Shown one piece after another: positions 17,866-25,945 of a stretch of DNA of 64,000 nt; within the stretch, counting starts at the first letter, position 1, and the number at the start of each line of letters is the position of its first letter. The position numbers and the translations under genes are program-made. Source of the stretch: Winogradskyella marincola. GTDB taxonomy: Bacteria > Bacteroidota > Bacteroidia > Flavobacteriales > Flavobacteriaceae. The stretch is taken from the NCBI RefSeq assembly GCF_029624125.1, contig NZ_JARSBN010000004.1:124001-188000 (forward strand), written 5' to 3'. The notes beneath the pieces were generated by a model. That model was not told the origin of the DNA, did not search any database, and saw only the letters and a list, made by a program, of their open reading frames with translations.

Positions 17866-17988
17866 GTATAACCGTCAGTTCCAGGATTAAAGTTAATAAT
17901 TTTCGGTTAAGAACTAGCGTTAGCAATTCCGAGTGAATTCGGACGTAGTCGAATCCGCCGTAATTACGGTTATACATTGTTGTAGCAC
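17866..17988. repeat. 110-bp palindromic element, attC-like
   Basis: Perfect 10-bp arms GTATAACCGT (17866-17875) and ACGGTTATAC (17966-17975) enclose a sequence with further imperfect pairing, such as CCGAGTGAATTCGG (17929-17942). The adjacent TTGTTGTAGCAC (17977-17988) recurs inverted at 18763-18774. Size and foldback structure are similar to integron attC sites, but the canonical RYYYAAC/GTTRRRY core boxes are not clear. I recognise this type of sequence as dispersed in flavobacterial genomes from memory only; an in-genome search was not possible. Confidence 0.6.
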
Positions 17989-17992
17989 GTTT

Positions 17993-18250
17993 TTATTTAT
18001 TCATTCGTTTTTTTGTTCTTTCTCTGATTAATAGAAAACTCATAATTGTAATAATACTTATTCCAACTATTAGTAATCCGTATTTGAATAATCCTGTTAG
18101 AAAAAATGTCGGAAATCCACCATATCGACCTTTTTCAGATATTTGAACGAGTTCAGAAATAATGTTAGAATTCTCCAATAATATATAACAGACAATACAG
18201 ACTAAACTAATCATATAAAGCCTTATAATTTTACATTTTCTTTTATTCAT
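17993..18250 (-). CDS. Small membrane protein (85 aa), unknown
   Basis: 85 residues, with two hydrophobic helices (about 10-27 and 48-70) and basic ends (MNKRKCK and RERTKKRMNK), suggesting both termini in the cytoplasm. The start overlaps the end of the HEPN-like gene by 8 bp, so the two are translationally coupled. No family is recognised. The pair is bounded by a 12-bp inverted repeat, which suggests transfer as a unit. Confidence 0.6.
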   Translation of the reverse strand: MNKRKCKIIRLYMISLVCIVCYILLENSNIISELVQISEKGRYGGFPTFFLTGLFKYGLLIVGISIITIMSFLLIRERTKKRMNK

Positions 18251-18740
18251 CTATTAATTCGGTCGTAACTTTTTTTAATAGTTCTAGATATTCATTAAAA
18301 TCACTTTCCTGAATCAATGATGGTCTATATTGTTCAGGCGGAAAATGAGAAAGAGCATTTCGTAACTTTCCCCACTCAAGTAATTCATTATAATCCTCTT
18401 GATTTATCTTTTTTGAAACTTTTCTGGTATAATCTAGTTTTGATTTTAATCCAAGCATATTCTTTTCAGGAAAATATTCCTGTTTTAAAATTCCCTCAAA
18501 TATTCCTTGTAAGCGCCAAATTCCAAAATGCCAGATAAATAAATTGTCAATATAAGCGTAATAATTTAAGTCCGAAATTACTTCAGAGTCAATTTTTTGC
18601 GCTTCTAATTCTTTTCCTTTGATTTTAATCTGCTTATTTCTATCATCAATTAATTCATTGATTAATCTTTTCGTGTAGTCGTAGTCAGAAATTGATAATC
18701 CATATGTATGCCAATCTGTATTTTTAAGTTCTTCTCTCAC
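18243..18740 (-). CDS. Unknown protein with HEPN-like R-x4-H motif
   Basis: 165 residues starting at GTG 18738-18740; there is no ATG between this codon and the in-frame stop upstream. The protein appears all-alpha and near its end has K-L-R-N-A-L-S-H-F-P-P-E-Q-Y. The R-N-A-L-S-H hexad has the R-x4-H spacing of HEPN ribonuclease or nucleotide-binding domains, where Arg and His sit at a dimer interface. The rest is not recognisable. Coupled to the small membrane protein. A role in stress or defence is only a guess. Confidence 0.6.
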   Translation of the reverse strand: MREELKNTDWHTYGLSISDYDYTKRLINELIDDRNKQIKIKGKELEAQKIDSEVISDLNYYAYIDNLFIWHFGIWRLQGIFEGILKQEYFPEKNMLGLKSKLDYTRKVSKKINQEDYNELLEWGKLRNALSHFPPEQYRPSLIQESDFNEYLELLKKVTTELIDE

Positions 18741-18762
18741 TAAATATATCGGTTTCTCAAAT

Positions 18763-18774
18763 GTGCTACAACAA
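18763..18774. repeat. 12-bp inverted repeat partner bounding the two-gene cassette
   Basis: GTGCTACAACAA here is the exact reverse complement of TTGTTGTAGCAC at 17977-17988. The two copies enclose the HEPN-like and small membrane protein genes and nothing else. Confidence 0.65.
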
Positions 18775-18898
18775 ATGGATATACATATTAACTATATCCT
18801 ACTTATATGTTTGGTTTTAGTCAAACAAATCTCTTCATAAATATACCATTAAAACTGAAAATAAAAAGATTCTCCTCCTCGCTATGAATGACATAAAC

Positions 18899-18930
18899 AA
18901 AAAAGGGCAAAAGCTTTCGCCTTTGCCCTT
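18899..18930 (-). terminator. Terminator of the DUF4114 T9SS gene
   Basis: AAGGGCAAAGGC-GAAA-GCTTTTGCCCTT on the minus strand with a following run of six T; it lies 25 bp beyond the stop at 18955. The stem is nearly the same as those at 21551, 24361 and 24693. Confidence 0.8.
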
Positions 18931-18954
18931 AAACACATAAAATATTAATTAGGG

Positions 18955-21405
18955 TTACTTAACAATTAATTTTAGGGGATTAATCTCTATTTGACTATGT
19001 ATTATTTTACAGAAATATACACCTGCACTTAAATTGTTTCTATTTATAGTAATACTGTTTTTTCCTGCAACAGCATTGTGAGTTTTATTATATACTTGCT
19101 TACCTAACTGATTGTACACTACAAATTGCACTGTTTCGTTTTGTGCCATTGTAAAGTTTACGGTTGTGTGAGATGTCATTGGATTTGGGAATGCTTGCAA
19201 TGTGTTATCCTCTGTTTCAAAATCATTAATACCTAAACTTTGTTGTGCACCAAAAGCCACTTCTGAAACCCCTAAGTTAAATGGTACCGAGTTTGAATAA
19301 TCTCCTAATACCGAAAATACAATCGTCTTAACATTTGTAACATCTCCACTCTCTCCATTAGCATCTACAAAATCACTAAACGCAATGTTATAAAATGTGT
19401 TTGCTGTGTTTGCTGGTATGGTATAACGTAAGCGATTATTCCAATCATCTAATTGCTCTGGCATTAATATTACTTCTATTGGATTATCGGTTGTCATGTA
19501 AAACTGAATAGCTTCAAAATCTGTAACATCCAAAGTCTGATCACCTGGTAACACGTGTCTAAACAGGTTAACATTACCAGTTACTACACCCGAAATTGTT
19601 GGTTGACGCTCTATTTCATATAAATCATCATCATAAGCTATTGGGTTGTTGTCTACAGTAAAGCTAGCGATTTGTTCCAAGTGTGTGTTGTAATCTATTC
19701 CCCAAGGTCCATCTGCTAAATACAGTGCGTCTTGTTGCGAATATCCATCTACTTGCAATGAGAAACCTACATCAAATAATGTACCTGTTGTAATAGCTAT
19801 TTGCTCATTCCACTCTCCTGATAAAGGCACTGTTTGCAAATCACTATAATGCTCTGTTGTTTCTGTTGGCGCTATACTACCATTAAAGTTTAGTGCTGTT
19901 GCATTAACTTTATTAATGATATCTAACTGAAGCTCTCCATTGCTGTAAGAACCAGACTTTACAAAAACCATAGGTATTACATCATCTTGTTGTGCACTCA
20001 CTAGCGCCTTTTCTGCAGTAAGCGTATCTATAATATGATTTCCTATTGAAAATACTTGCGAAAATGAACTTCCCCAAATTTGGAAATTGTAATAATCTCC
20101 TTCAGGATATTGCTCTATATTCCAAAAACTAAATAATTCATTTTGTGCCTCACCTAACTTTATTGAAAAGCTTAATGTGTATTCTATTTCTCCTGTAGAT
20201 CTCAGTATTTTTGCACTAATTACTTGGTGTTCTCTTACTCTTACAGTTCTTATATCTTCTAAACTAGAACTGTTTAATCTATCACATATAACTTTTGAAT
20301 GGTCGTAAACTGCACCTTCTGTTGCGGTTGCTAAAACTGCTGAAACTCTTGTATCCTCCTTGTACATATCTAGAGAAAACACTTCAGTAGCATTGGTGAT
20401 ACCTATTAAATCTTCTGGACTAGACACAAAAGCTGTCTCATCACCATACATACCTGTTTCTGGTAAGTAAGACTCTATGTTAGAACCACTGTTAAAAGAT
20501 TTTTGTTGTATGTATTCTTGTTTTCTAAACTTTGTTTGTAAAGAACGTTTGTTTTTGATTTGATTATTTTTGGTACGGTTGAAGTTTCTTTTAGCAATTA
20601 AACTTGCTAAATCTCCATTACTCTCCAAACCTCCATCGTTACCAGAAGTAACATCTGCAGAACTATTAACATCTGCATAGTTTACAGTTCTTAATGCTGT
20701 GTATGGATTTGCTGTGATGTAAAAAATAGCATCATTAAAATCGTTATCACAAGATCCGTAATCTCTTCTTATATCTTCAAAACCTAAGATAATACGTTCG
20801 TTATCTGGATCATTTAACAATACGTTGTGGTATCTTAATGTTTCCTCTGCTTCCGGATTATAATCTGGATTAGAGTACAACTGCCAATGTCCGTAACCAA
20901 CAGTACTAGATGATGAATCCCAAGCATTTGCTAATAATACCCAACCGATTCCTGTTCCTTCTGGAAACGTACCAATTTTTACCTTATCACCAACTTGTAA
21001 ACCTCCACCACTATATAAAGCAGAAGCATTAGGAAATATAATAGTTATATCTTCTGGTTGTGGAACTGAAGGCGATGGGTTATTAAGGTCATAAGTATAA
21101 TATCCTAATACATTTTTGTAACCTGCACCTTCACTTACAAATGTCACCCATACATCAGCTAAACTATCGATCTGTAAGTCTGTATCATAACCAGATGATA
21201 TATAATGTGGATTGTAATCCGGAACAGGATAACCTTCTGGTAAAGAATTGTTTATCATTTCGATTGTTTCATTAGAAACAGTATCTCCTGGATTTTCTAA
21301 ATATAATGGTGTTCCGTCTGAAGTATATTCACCTAAAAATTGATAATTCTGAGCAGAAACTGCTAATGTTAGTATTGAACAAATAAGTAGTAATTTGTGT
21401 TTCAT
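18955..21405 (-). CDS. T9SS-secreted surface protein with DUF4114/LruC-like domain
   Basis: 816 residues. Signal peptide 1-18; a DUF4114 segment ending in the calcium-binding-like loop ILGFEDIRRDYGSCDNDFND (near 205-225); a long beta-rich region (about 255-720) shared with the next gene; and a type A T9SS sorting domain (about 735-816) with AFPNPMTSHTTVNF and the terminal KLIVK. Expected destination is the cell surface or medium through the Por secretion system. It has its own LytTR-type promoter (21425-21518) and strong terminator. Likely an adhesin or matrix protein; ligand unknown. Confidence 0.88.
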   Translation of the reverse strand: MKHKLLLICSILTLAVSAQNYQFLGEYTSDGTPLYLENPGDTVSNETIEMINNSLPEGYPVPDYNPHYISSGYDTDLQIDSLADVWVTFVSEGAGYKNVLGYYTYDLNNPSPSVPQPEDITIIFPNASALYSGGGLQVGDKVKIGTFPEGTGIGWVLLANAWDSSSSTVGYGHWQLYSNPDYNPEAEETLRYHNVLLNDPDNERIILGFEDIRRDYGSCDNDFNDAIFYITANPYTALRTVNYADVNSSADVTSGNDGGLESNGDLASLIAKRNFNRTKNNQIKNKRSLQTKFRKQEYIQQKSFNSGSNIESYLPETGMYGDETAFVSSPEDLIGITNATEVFSLDMYKEDTRVSAVLATATEGAVYDHSKVICDRLNSSSLEDIRTVRVREHQVISAKILRSTGEIEYTLSFSIKLGEAQNELFSFWNIEQYPEGDYYNFQIWGSSFSQVFSIGNHIIDTLTAEKALVSAQQDDVIPMVFVKSGSYSNGELQLDIINKVNATALNFNGSIAPTETTEHYSDLQTVPLSGEWNEQIAITTGTLFDVGFSLQVDGYSQQDALYLADGPWGIDYNTHLEQIASFTVDNNPIAYDDDLYEIERQPTISGVVTGNVNLFRHVLPGDQTLDVTDFEAIQFYMTTDNPIEVILMPEQLDDWNNRLRYTIPANTANTFYNIAFSDFVDANGESGDVTNVKTIVFSVLGDYSNSVPFNLGVSEVAFGAQQSLGINDFETEDNTLQAFPNPMTSHTTVNFTMAQNETVQFVVYNQLGKQVYNKTHNAVAGKNSITINRNNLSAGVYFCKIIHSQIEINPLKLIVK

Positions 21406-21424
21406 GACATCTTGTTTTATACTA

Positions 21425-21518
21425 CAAATTTATACTGCAACTTGTAGGTATTTTTTTATTTTCGATTGACACTAAGCTTAGCTCGTTAGATTGCTTTTTA
21501 ACTTCGACGAATGGTTTT
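21425..21518 (-). promoter_or_regulatory. LytTR-type promoter of the DUF4114 T9SS gene
   Basis: The -7 element CAAATTTA (21425-21432, perfect complement of TAnnTTTG) is 32 bp from the first of three copies at exact 21-bp phase: G at 21464 (TCGATTGAC), 21485 (TCGTTAGATTG) and 21506 (TCGACGAATGGT). The predicted start site near 21418 leaves a leader of about 13 nt. The distal copy is the closest to consensus, as in the other arrays. Confidence 0.75.
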
Positions 21519-21550
21519 TGCGCTGTATTTATTAGGATTTACAGAGCATT

Positions 21551-21580
21551 AAAAAAGGCAAAAGCTTTCGCTTTTGCCTT
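21551..21580 (-). terminator. Terminator of the propeller T9SS gene
   Basis: AAGGCAAAAGC-GAAA-GCTTTTGCCTTTTTT on the minus strand, 30 bp beyond the stop at 21610, with a run of six T. Confidence 0.85.
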
Positions 21581-21609
21581 CAGCACTAAAGGTTATTTAG
21601 TAGTTAGAA

Positions 21610-24198
21610 TTATTTAACAATTAATTTTAATGGGTTATAACTTATCTGGCTACTCTCTACTTTACAATAATATATACCTGAGTTTAAATCATTTTTACTA
21701 AAGAGAATACTATTTTGTCCAGACTCTGCATTGTATGTCGTATTGTAAACTTGCTGTCCTAGCTGATTATAGACCGTAAACTCTACAGTTTCACTTTGAG
21801 GTACCGTAAAATCTATTCTGGTATTTGTTGTTATTGGGTTTGGATATGCCAGTAATGCATTGTCTTCTAATATTTCTGTAGGTAAGCTGCTCTCTTGAGA
21901 CAGCCTCAAATTCTTTAGATGCATCTCTTTTGATGCTGGAGAATCATTTTCTGAAACCATCTTAAACACAATAGTTACAACATCATCCAGGATTGGCTCC
22001 TCTGAAGTATTGTTCATAAAATCGGACATTTGTAGCACATACGCTTGCTCCGTATTGGTTAAAGCAATTGTTGTTTTGTATTGCTCATCCCAATCACTAA
22101 TACTTTCTTTTACAAAAGTAATTTCTAGATTGCCTGTACCATGAGCGCTAAGCTTTAAACTATTATAATCTGATAAATCAACTGCCTTAAAACGTGGTGT
22201 TAACGCTTTGTAAGCTGCTACATACGTATTTGTAGTGGCTCTTAACTCTACATTTCGCTCAATAGGAAATTCATCTAATTCAAATTCATAGTTATTCTCT
22301 GTTACATTATACAGATCAACGGTTGTGCCTGACTGAGAATCATCAATTCCCCAAGGTCCATCAGACATAAACAGATCATCTGGTGTAGCAACTCCGTCAC
22401 CTATTCTAAATCCTATATCAAACAATGCTCCTGTCTCCACTGTAAGATTAGTAATATATTGTTCTTCTAATGCAAGTGTACTATTGAGATTCTGAAAATC
22501 ACTTGTTTCTGTTGTTCTAAAACCTGCGTCTAAATTCACCATTTCTGTTGCATTAGTATTGATAATCTGCAAATCTAAAACTCCATTTTTGTACTGCCCT
22601 TTTCTTACAAATACTGTTGGTGGTGATGAGATATTATAGTCTGAAATTTCGCGTTCAACATTTAGCAGATTTAAAACCTCTTCGCCCAGCAAATACAAAT
22701 CGTCCAGAGAATTGGCCCAAATCTGGAAATTGTAAAATATCGCATTGCTTTGATATTGATCTAGATTCCAATGACTTTCTACAATAAAGTTGGTTTCGTC
22801 ATTAGCTAATTTTGCAGATAGGCTTAATACAAACTCGTATGTACCATCTGTATTTTTTATTATAGACTTAATAAATGGTTGCTCGTTTATAGTAATTGTA
22901 CTTACAGATATTAACTCTGCACCAAGCAAACGATCACATATATATTTTGTATGTTCATATACTCCGCTTTCGGTTTTTAATGCTAAAACAGTAGCTACAG
23001 GTATATCTTCTTTCATATAATCTACAGCATAGATTTCTGTTGCGTTTGTTATACTAACCAGATCTGCTGGAGTAGATTCTATTGCTTCTGTTTCCCCAAT
23101 AATCTCTAGCGGCACAAAATCTTGAAGCATAAAATTACTATCAGATGTTCGTTGAGCATACATAAAGTCTCTAGTTACTCTTGGTGCTGTATTTCTATCA
23201 AAAGTATAACCCGATTTTGCTCTATTAAAATTGCGTGAATTTATCTGTTCGGATAACCTATTGTTACTTTCTAATCCACCCTCATTTCCTCCAGATGTTG
23301 GTGGAGTGATAATTTCACACATCCCAAAACCTGAACAAGACGGATCTTGACAGTCTATAAGTCCATCTCCATCGTCATCAATACCATTATCGCAAATTTC
23401 TTGTAACACTGGTGCTGTTGGACAACGCGCTCCATCATTACTAGAACTTGATGGACCAAAAGCAAATAGATTAGAACTCATATTTGCTGCAGAAATTACA
23501 GTTTGCACATTTTGAATTACATAAATAGTACCTGTTTGATTTGCTGACACATAAAAACGACCATCTGCATCAAAATATACAGCGCCATACGTATAGTTAT
23601 TTCCCGCTAATATTGGCACAACACCCAAAGAGGTAACAACGCCATTGTCTGGGTTTATTCTATACAATTCATTAGTACCTTTTTCTACTGTGTACAACTG
23701 ACCATCAACTGCATTAAAAGCCCAATCATGTATATTAATACTTTGAGATAAGGTTTCTGTTGCATTATGCTGTACATAAGTACTCGACTCTGGGTCTAAA
23801 TCTATTTTGTAATACGTTGTTCCGCCTGCCTTAAGGTAGTACATACCATCTGCACTAATATCTCCTATGTAACGATTACTAGAAGGCAGCTCATCTATAT
23901 AATGAATACTGGTATTAAAATTCTTTCCTATCTTAACAATATCCTTAGATCCTTTTAGAGATCCCCAAATAAAACCATCCGCAGGATTGTATGCTGCAGC
24001 ATTAACATTTTGAGTTGTAATGTCTTCTGCTACCAAATAAGAACTTCCTGATGCTAAATCAATAGCATACACATCATTAAATTGAAATAAGTAAGCATTG
24101 TAATCACAATTGAAAGGAACTTCTTGTGCATTAACATTAAATCCGAGGATTATTAAAACGAGTAATAGTTGGTGTTTTAAAGTGTAGTTTTTTTTCAT
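21610..24198 (-). CDS. T9SS-secreted surface protein with propeller-like N-terminus
   Basis: The start is set at the second ATG (24198, MKKNYTLKHQLL), because the -7 element at 24226 leaves only about 10 nt before the ATG at 24210, and the second start gives a cleaner signal peptide. 862 residues. After the signal comes a repeat region resembling a beta-propeller (about 25-255), then C-D-N-G-I-D-D-D-G-D-G-L-I-D-C-Q-D, a Ca-binding/MopE-type motif. Next is a 450-residue beta-rich region similar to the downstream neighbour, and a type A T9SS sorting domain (AYPNPITTNTRIDF, final KLIVK). Tandem duplication with the DUF4114 gene is evident. Confidence 0.87.
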   Translation of the reverse strand: MKKNYTLKHQLLLVLIILGFNVNAQEVPFNCDYNAYLFQFNDVYAIDLASGSSYLVAEDITTQNVNAAAYNPADGFIWGSLKGSKDIVKIGKNFNTSIHYIDELPSSNRYIGDISADGMYYLKAGGTTYYKIDLDPESSTYVQHNATETLSQSINIHDWAFNAVDGQLYTVEKGTNELYRINPDNGVVTSLGVVPILAGNNYTYGAVYFDADGRFYVSANQTGTIYVIQNVQTVISAANMSSNLFAFGPSSSSNDGARCPTAPVLQEICDNGIDDDGDGLIDCQDPSCSGFGMCEIITPPTSGGNEGGLESNNRLSEQINSRNFNRAKSGYTFDRNTAPRVTRDFMYAQRTSDSNFMLQDFVPLEIIGETEAIESTPADLVSITNATEIYAVDYMKEDIPVATVLALKTESGVYEHTKYICDRLLGAELISVSTITINEQPFIKSIIKNTDGTYEFVLSLSAKLANDETNFIVESHWNLDQYQSNAIFYNFQIWANSLDDLYLLGEEVLNLLNVEREISDYNISSPPTVFVRKGQYKNGVLDLQIINTNATEMVNLDAGFRTTETSDFQNLNSTLALEEQYITNLTVETGALFDIGFRIGDGVATPDDLFMSDGPWGIDDSQSGTTVDLYNVTENNYEFELDEFPIERNVELRATTNTYVAAYKALTPRFKAVDLSDYNSLKLSAHGTGNLEITFVKESISDWDEQYKTTIALTNTEQAYVLQMSDFMNNTSEEPILDDVVTIVFKMVSENDSPASKEMHLKNLRLSQESSLPTEILEDNALLAYPNPITTNTRIDFTVPQSETVEFTVYNQLGQQVYNTTYNAESGQNSILFSKNDLNSGIYYCKVESSQISYNPLKLIVK

Positions 24199-24225
24199 AA
24201 TCTGGGGCATATTATGTTATGCTAA

Positions 24226-24319
24226 CAAAAATAAACAGCACTATTAGTTTTGCTATTTATTTTCGTTTACCCAAGACGAAGTAACGTTAAAATACCATTT
24301 AGTATCGACGAATGGTTTT
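24226..24319 (-). promoter_or_regulatory. LytTR-type promoter of the propeller T9SS gene
   Basis: CAAAAATA (24226-24233) is a perfect complement of TAnnTTTG. Three copies at exact 21-bp phase have G at 24265 (TCGTTTACCC), 24286 (ACGTTAAAATACC) and 24307 (TCGACGAATGGT). The -7 to first copy distance is 32 bp, identical to the array at 21425. Confidence 0.75.
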
Positions 24320-24360
24320 TATAAACACCTAAAAATAAGACATTTAAGACGTTTTAAAAT

Positions 24361-24392
24361 AAAAGGCAAAAGATTTCTCTTTTGCCTTTTTC
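24361..24392. terminator. Bidirectional hairpin, copy of the 24693 terminator
   Basis: AAAAGGCAAAAGATTTCTCTTTTGCCTTTTT: an 11-bp stem with T-runs on both strands. The stem and loop are the same as at 24693-24721. No box or promoter in the right place precedes it, so it may be a leftover of another short unit or a back-up terminator. Confidence 0.75.
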
Positions 24393-24494
24393 CTAGTTAG
24401 TAATTAGGATCTAATAATAATGATTAGTGTTTAAGGGGTTAAAAAAATCACTAAACATTAAACTATATTTGCTATAAACCATTTTCTTAATATG

Positions 24495-24526
24495 AAAAGA
24501 CAAAGGCGAAAGCCTTTGTCTTTTTC
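24495..24526. terminator. Terminator of orphan unit 1
   Basis: AAAAGACAAAGGC-GAAA-GCCTTTGTCTTTTT, a 13-bp perfect stem with T-runs on both strands. On the minus strand it closes the short unit that starts near 24563. Confidence 0.8.
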
Positions 24527-24564
24527 TTACCATCAATCCAAAAACCATGAAATTATGACTTTCT
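24495..24564 (-). ncRNA. Candidate small RNA 1 under LytTR-type control
   Basis: A predicted transcript of about 68 nt from the start site next to the -7 element (24570-24577) to the hairpin at 24495-24526. Between them lies about 37 nt containing TCATAATTTC and ATGGTTTTTGGATTGATGG. This body resembles that of candidate RNA 2 (shared pattern ATnATTTCA, ATGGTT, TTG, ATT-AT-G), so the two are probably duplicates. A reading frame from the internal ATG would have to run through the terminator and is not credible. Expression is untested. Confidence 0.45.
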
Positions 24565-24569
24565 GATAT

Positions 24570-24661
24570 CAAAGATATAGACAATACCTGCTTTCAATTT
24601 TATTATTCGTTGAATGCTTTCAGTACAGCTACAGAATGCAAATATGTATCGACGAACGGTA
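24570..24661 (-). promoter_or_regulatory. LytTR-type promoter without a protein gene (orphan unit 1)
   Basis: CAAAGATA (24570-24577) is a perfect complement of TAnnTTTG; copies with G at 24609 (TCGTTGAATGC) and 24651 (TCGACGAACGGT) are 42 bp apart, with a weaker one (ACAGAATGC) in between at 24630. Spacing from -7 to first copy is 32 bp. The distal copy read on the minus strand, ACCGTTCGT, is a full match to the published LytTR consensus. Confidence 0.7.
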
Positions 24662-24692
24662 ATTGTTCTTTATTTACAAGCCTTACACAAAC

Positions 24693-24721
24693 AAAAAAGG
24701 CAAAAGATTTCTCTTTTGCCT
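24693..24721 (-). terminator. Terminator of orphan unit 2
   Basis: GGCAAAAGAG-AAAT-CTTTTGCC followed by six T on the minus strand. Confidence 0.8.
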
Positions 24722-24763
24722 CACTCTATGCTATTAATCAACAACCATCTTGAAATGATCACT
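24693..24763 (-). ncRNA. Candidate small RNA 2 under LytTR-type control
   Basis: A predicted transcript of about 68-70 nt from the -7 element at 24768-24775 to the hairpin at 24693-24721, with a body of about 40 nt (TGATCATTTCAAGATGG followed by TTGTTGATTAATAG). It resembles candidate RNA 1 at similar distance from promoter and terminator. The only ATG gives four codons. It lies directly after the LytTR gene on the same strand. Alternative: remnant 5' ends of lost T9SS-gene copies. Confidence 0.45.
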
Positions 24764-24767
24764 GGAA

Positions 24768-24859
24768 CAAATTTATAATTAATTGATAATCAGATAATTT
24801 ATTTTCGTCGAATACAATTGGTTTTATTATCAGCCACCAAAAAGTATCGACGAATGGTT
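24768..24859 (-). promoter_or_regulatory. LytTR-type promoter without a protein gene (orphan unit 2)
   Basis: CAAATTTA (24768-24775), identical to the -7 element at 21425, lies 32 bp from a copy with G at 24807 (TCGTCGAATAC); the strong copy TCGACGAATGGT has G at 24849, exactly 42 bp on, and the middle position is degenerate. The array sits 45 bp after the stop of the LytTR gene. Confidence 0.72.
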
Positions 24860-24904
24860 CTTAATTTTTTAAAAGAAGTGAAAAATACTTAAGCAAAAAC
24901 TTGT

Positions 24905-25618
24905 TTAGAGCAGGTTAAGTCGTCTCATTAACTCTGGTCTGTTAGAACGACTTACAGGAACAACGTCTTTCTTTATTAAAACACTATTATCCTCAATATC
25001 AATGATTTTACCCACATTTATAATATAAGAACGGTGTATTTTAAGAAACAAACTGTCTGGTAGTTTTTCTTCAATTTTCTTTAGTGTAGAATGAACAGTG
25101 TAGTTTTTTGCTTCTGTTTTTATTTGAATATAGTCTCCTTTTGCTTCTACCAGGTATATACTAGGAATATCTATCTTTATAAGTCTTCGGTCTATATTAA
25201 CATACAAATCATTTCCAGAGGTTGCCTCTACATCATCTGATGATTTTGCTACTTTTTTTGGCTGACTTGCAACCGTCTCAGCCTTTTGAATTGCTTTATT
25301 AAAGCGTTCTGGAGTAATTGGTTTTACAAGATAATCTACAATACAATCGTACTCAAATGCTTGTATTGCAAAATTAGCATCTGATGTGGTAAGTACTATT
25401 TTTGGTGGATTTTTAACGGTCTCTATAAAATCGAAACCTGTAAAATCTGGCATGTGTATGTCTAGAAATATAAGATCTACTTCATTTTGGTTTAAGTACT
25501 TTATAGCTTGGATAGCATTAGGAAATTCTTCTAGTACATTTAAACTTGCTTCGTTGGCACACAACTGTGTAATAATTGCCCTTGCTGTTGCTTCATCATC
25601 TATAATTATACAGTTCAT
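24905..25618 (-). CDS. LytTR-family response regulator
   Basis: 237 residues. Receiver (1-120): acidic pair D7-D8, phospho-acceptor Asp53 in LIFLDIHMPDFTG, Thr in VLTTSD and Lys in LVKPI. LytTR DNA-binding domain (about 138-237): DLYVNIDRRLIKIDIPSIYLVEAKGDYI start and HRSYIINVGKI segment, both typical. LytTR proteins bind pairs of direct repeats about one binding site per 21 bp and activate transcription. It is the last gene of the seven-gene sensor operon, 9 bp after Hpt. It is the natural candidate to bind the phased boxes found in this window, including those before its own operon. Confidence 0.93.
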   Translation of the reverse strand: MNCIIIDDEATARAIITQLCANEASLNVLEEFPNAIQAIKYLNQNEVDLIFLDIHMPDFTGFDFIETVKNPPKIVLTTSDANFAIQAFEYDCIVDYLVKPITPERFNKAIQKAETVASQPKKVAKSSDDVEATSGNDLYVNIDRRLIKIDIPSIYLVEAKGDYIQIKTEAKNYTVHSTLKKIEEKLPDSLFLKIHRSYIINVGKIIDIEDNSVLIKKDVVPVSRSNRPELMRRLNLL

Positions 25619-25627
25619 AAAATAAGT

Positions 25628-25945
25628 TTAAATGGTCTCTAAATAATCTGTTATGTTTTGTAAAATAGATTCAAAATCTTCTTTACCTTCTTTACTGTTT
25701 TCTATAAGGTTATGCTCATATTTTACAGCAAGCTCATAACTTTTCTCAAGCCCCAAGATACTAATTTTATGTTTAAGTTTGTGTACATTCTCTGCTGCAG
25801 CTTTAAAATTGTCTTCTGCAATATTGTCGTAATATACTTGTTTTTCTGATGGATACTCTGCTTTTATAATGTCTATCAATTTTTGTTCAAAAGCTTTATC
25901 TCCACCAGACATGCTCTCTATGTACGATAAATTAGGTTGTTCCAT
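25628..25945 (-). CDS. Hpt domain phosphotransfer protein
   Basis: 105 residues, a single four-helix Hpt domain. The active-site His55 sits in AAENVHKLKHKISILGL, matching the HxxKGxxxxxG-like Hpt motif with Lys in place of Gly. It passes phosphate between receivers; here the neighbouring LytTR receiver is the obvious acceptor. It overlaps the upstream kinase gene by 14 bp. Neither kinase in this operon has an attached receiver, so the stand-alone CheY-like protein encoded first in the operon may be the donor, giving a split phosphorelay (inference). Confidence 0.85.
   Translation of the reverse strand: MEQPNLSYIESMSGGDKAFEQKLIDIIKAEYPSEKQVYYDNIAEDNFKAAAENVHKLKHKISILGLEKSYELAVKYEHNLIENSKEGKEDFESILQNITDYLETI

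Noticed and set aside
24395..24550. A minus-strand reading frame of about 45 codons starting at the ATG inside candidate RNA 1
   Set aside because: It would run through a perfect terminator hairpin and has no protein-like composition; the similar unit at 24693 has only a four-codon frame at the matching ATG.
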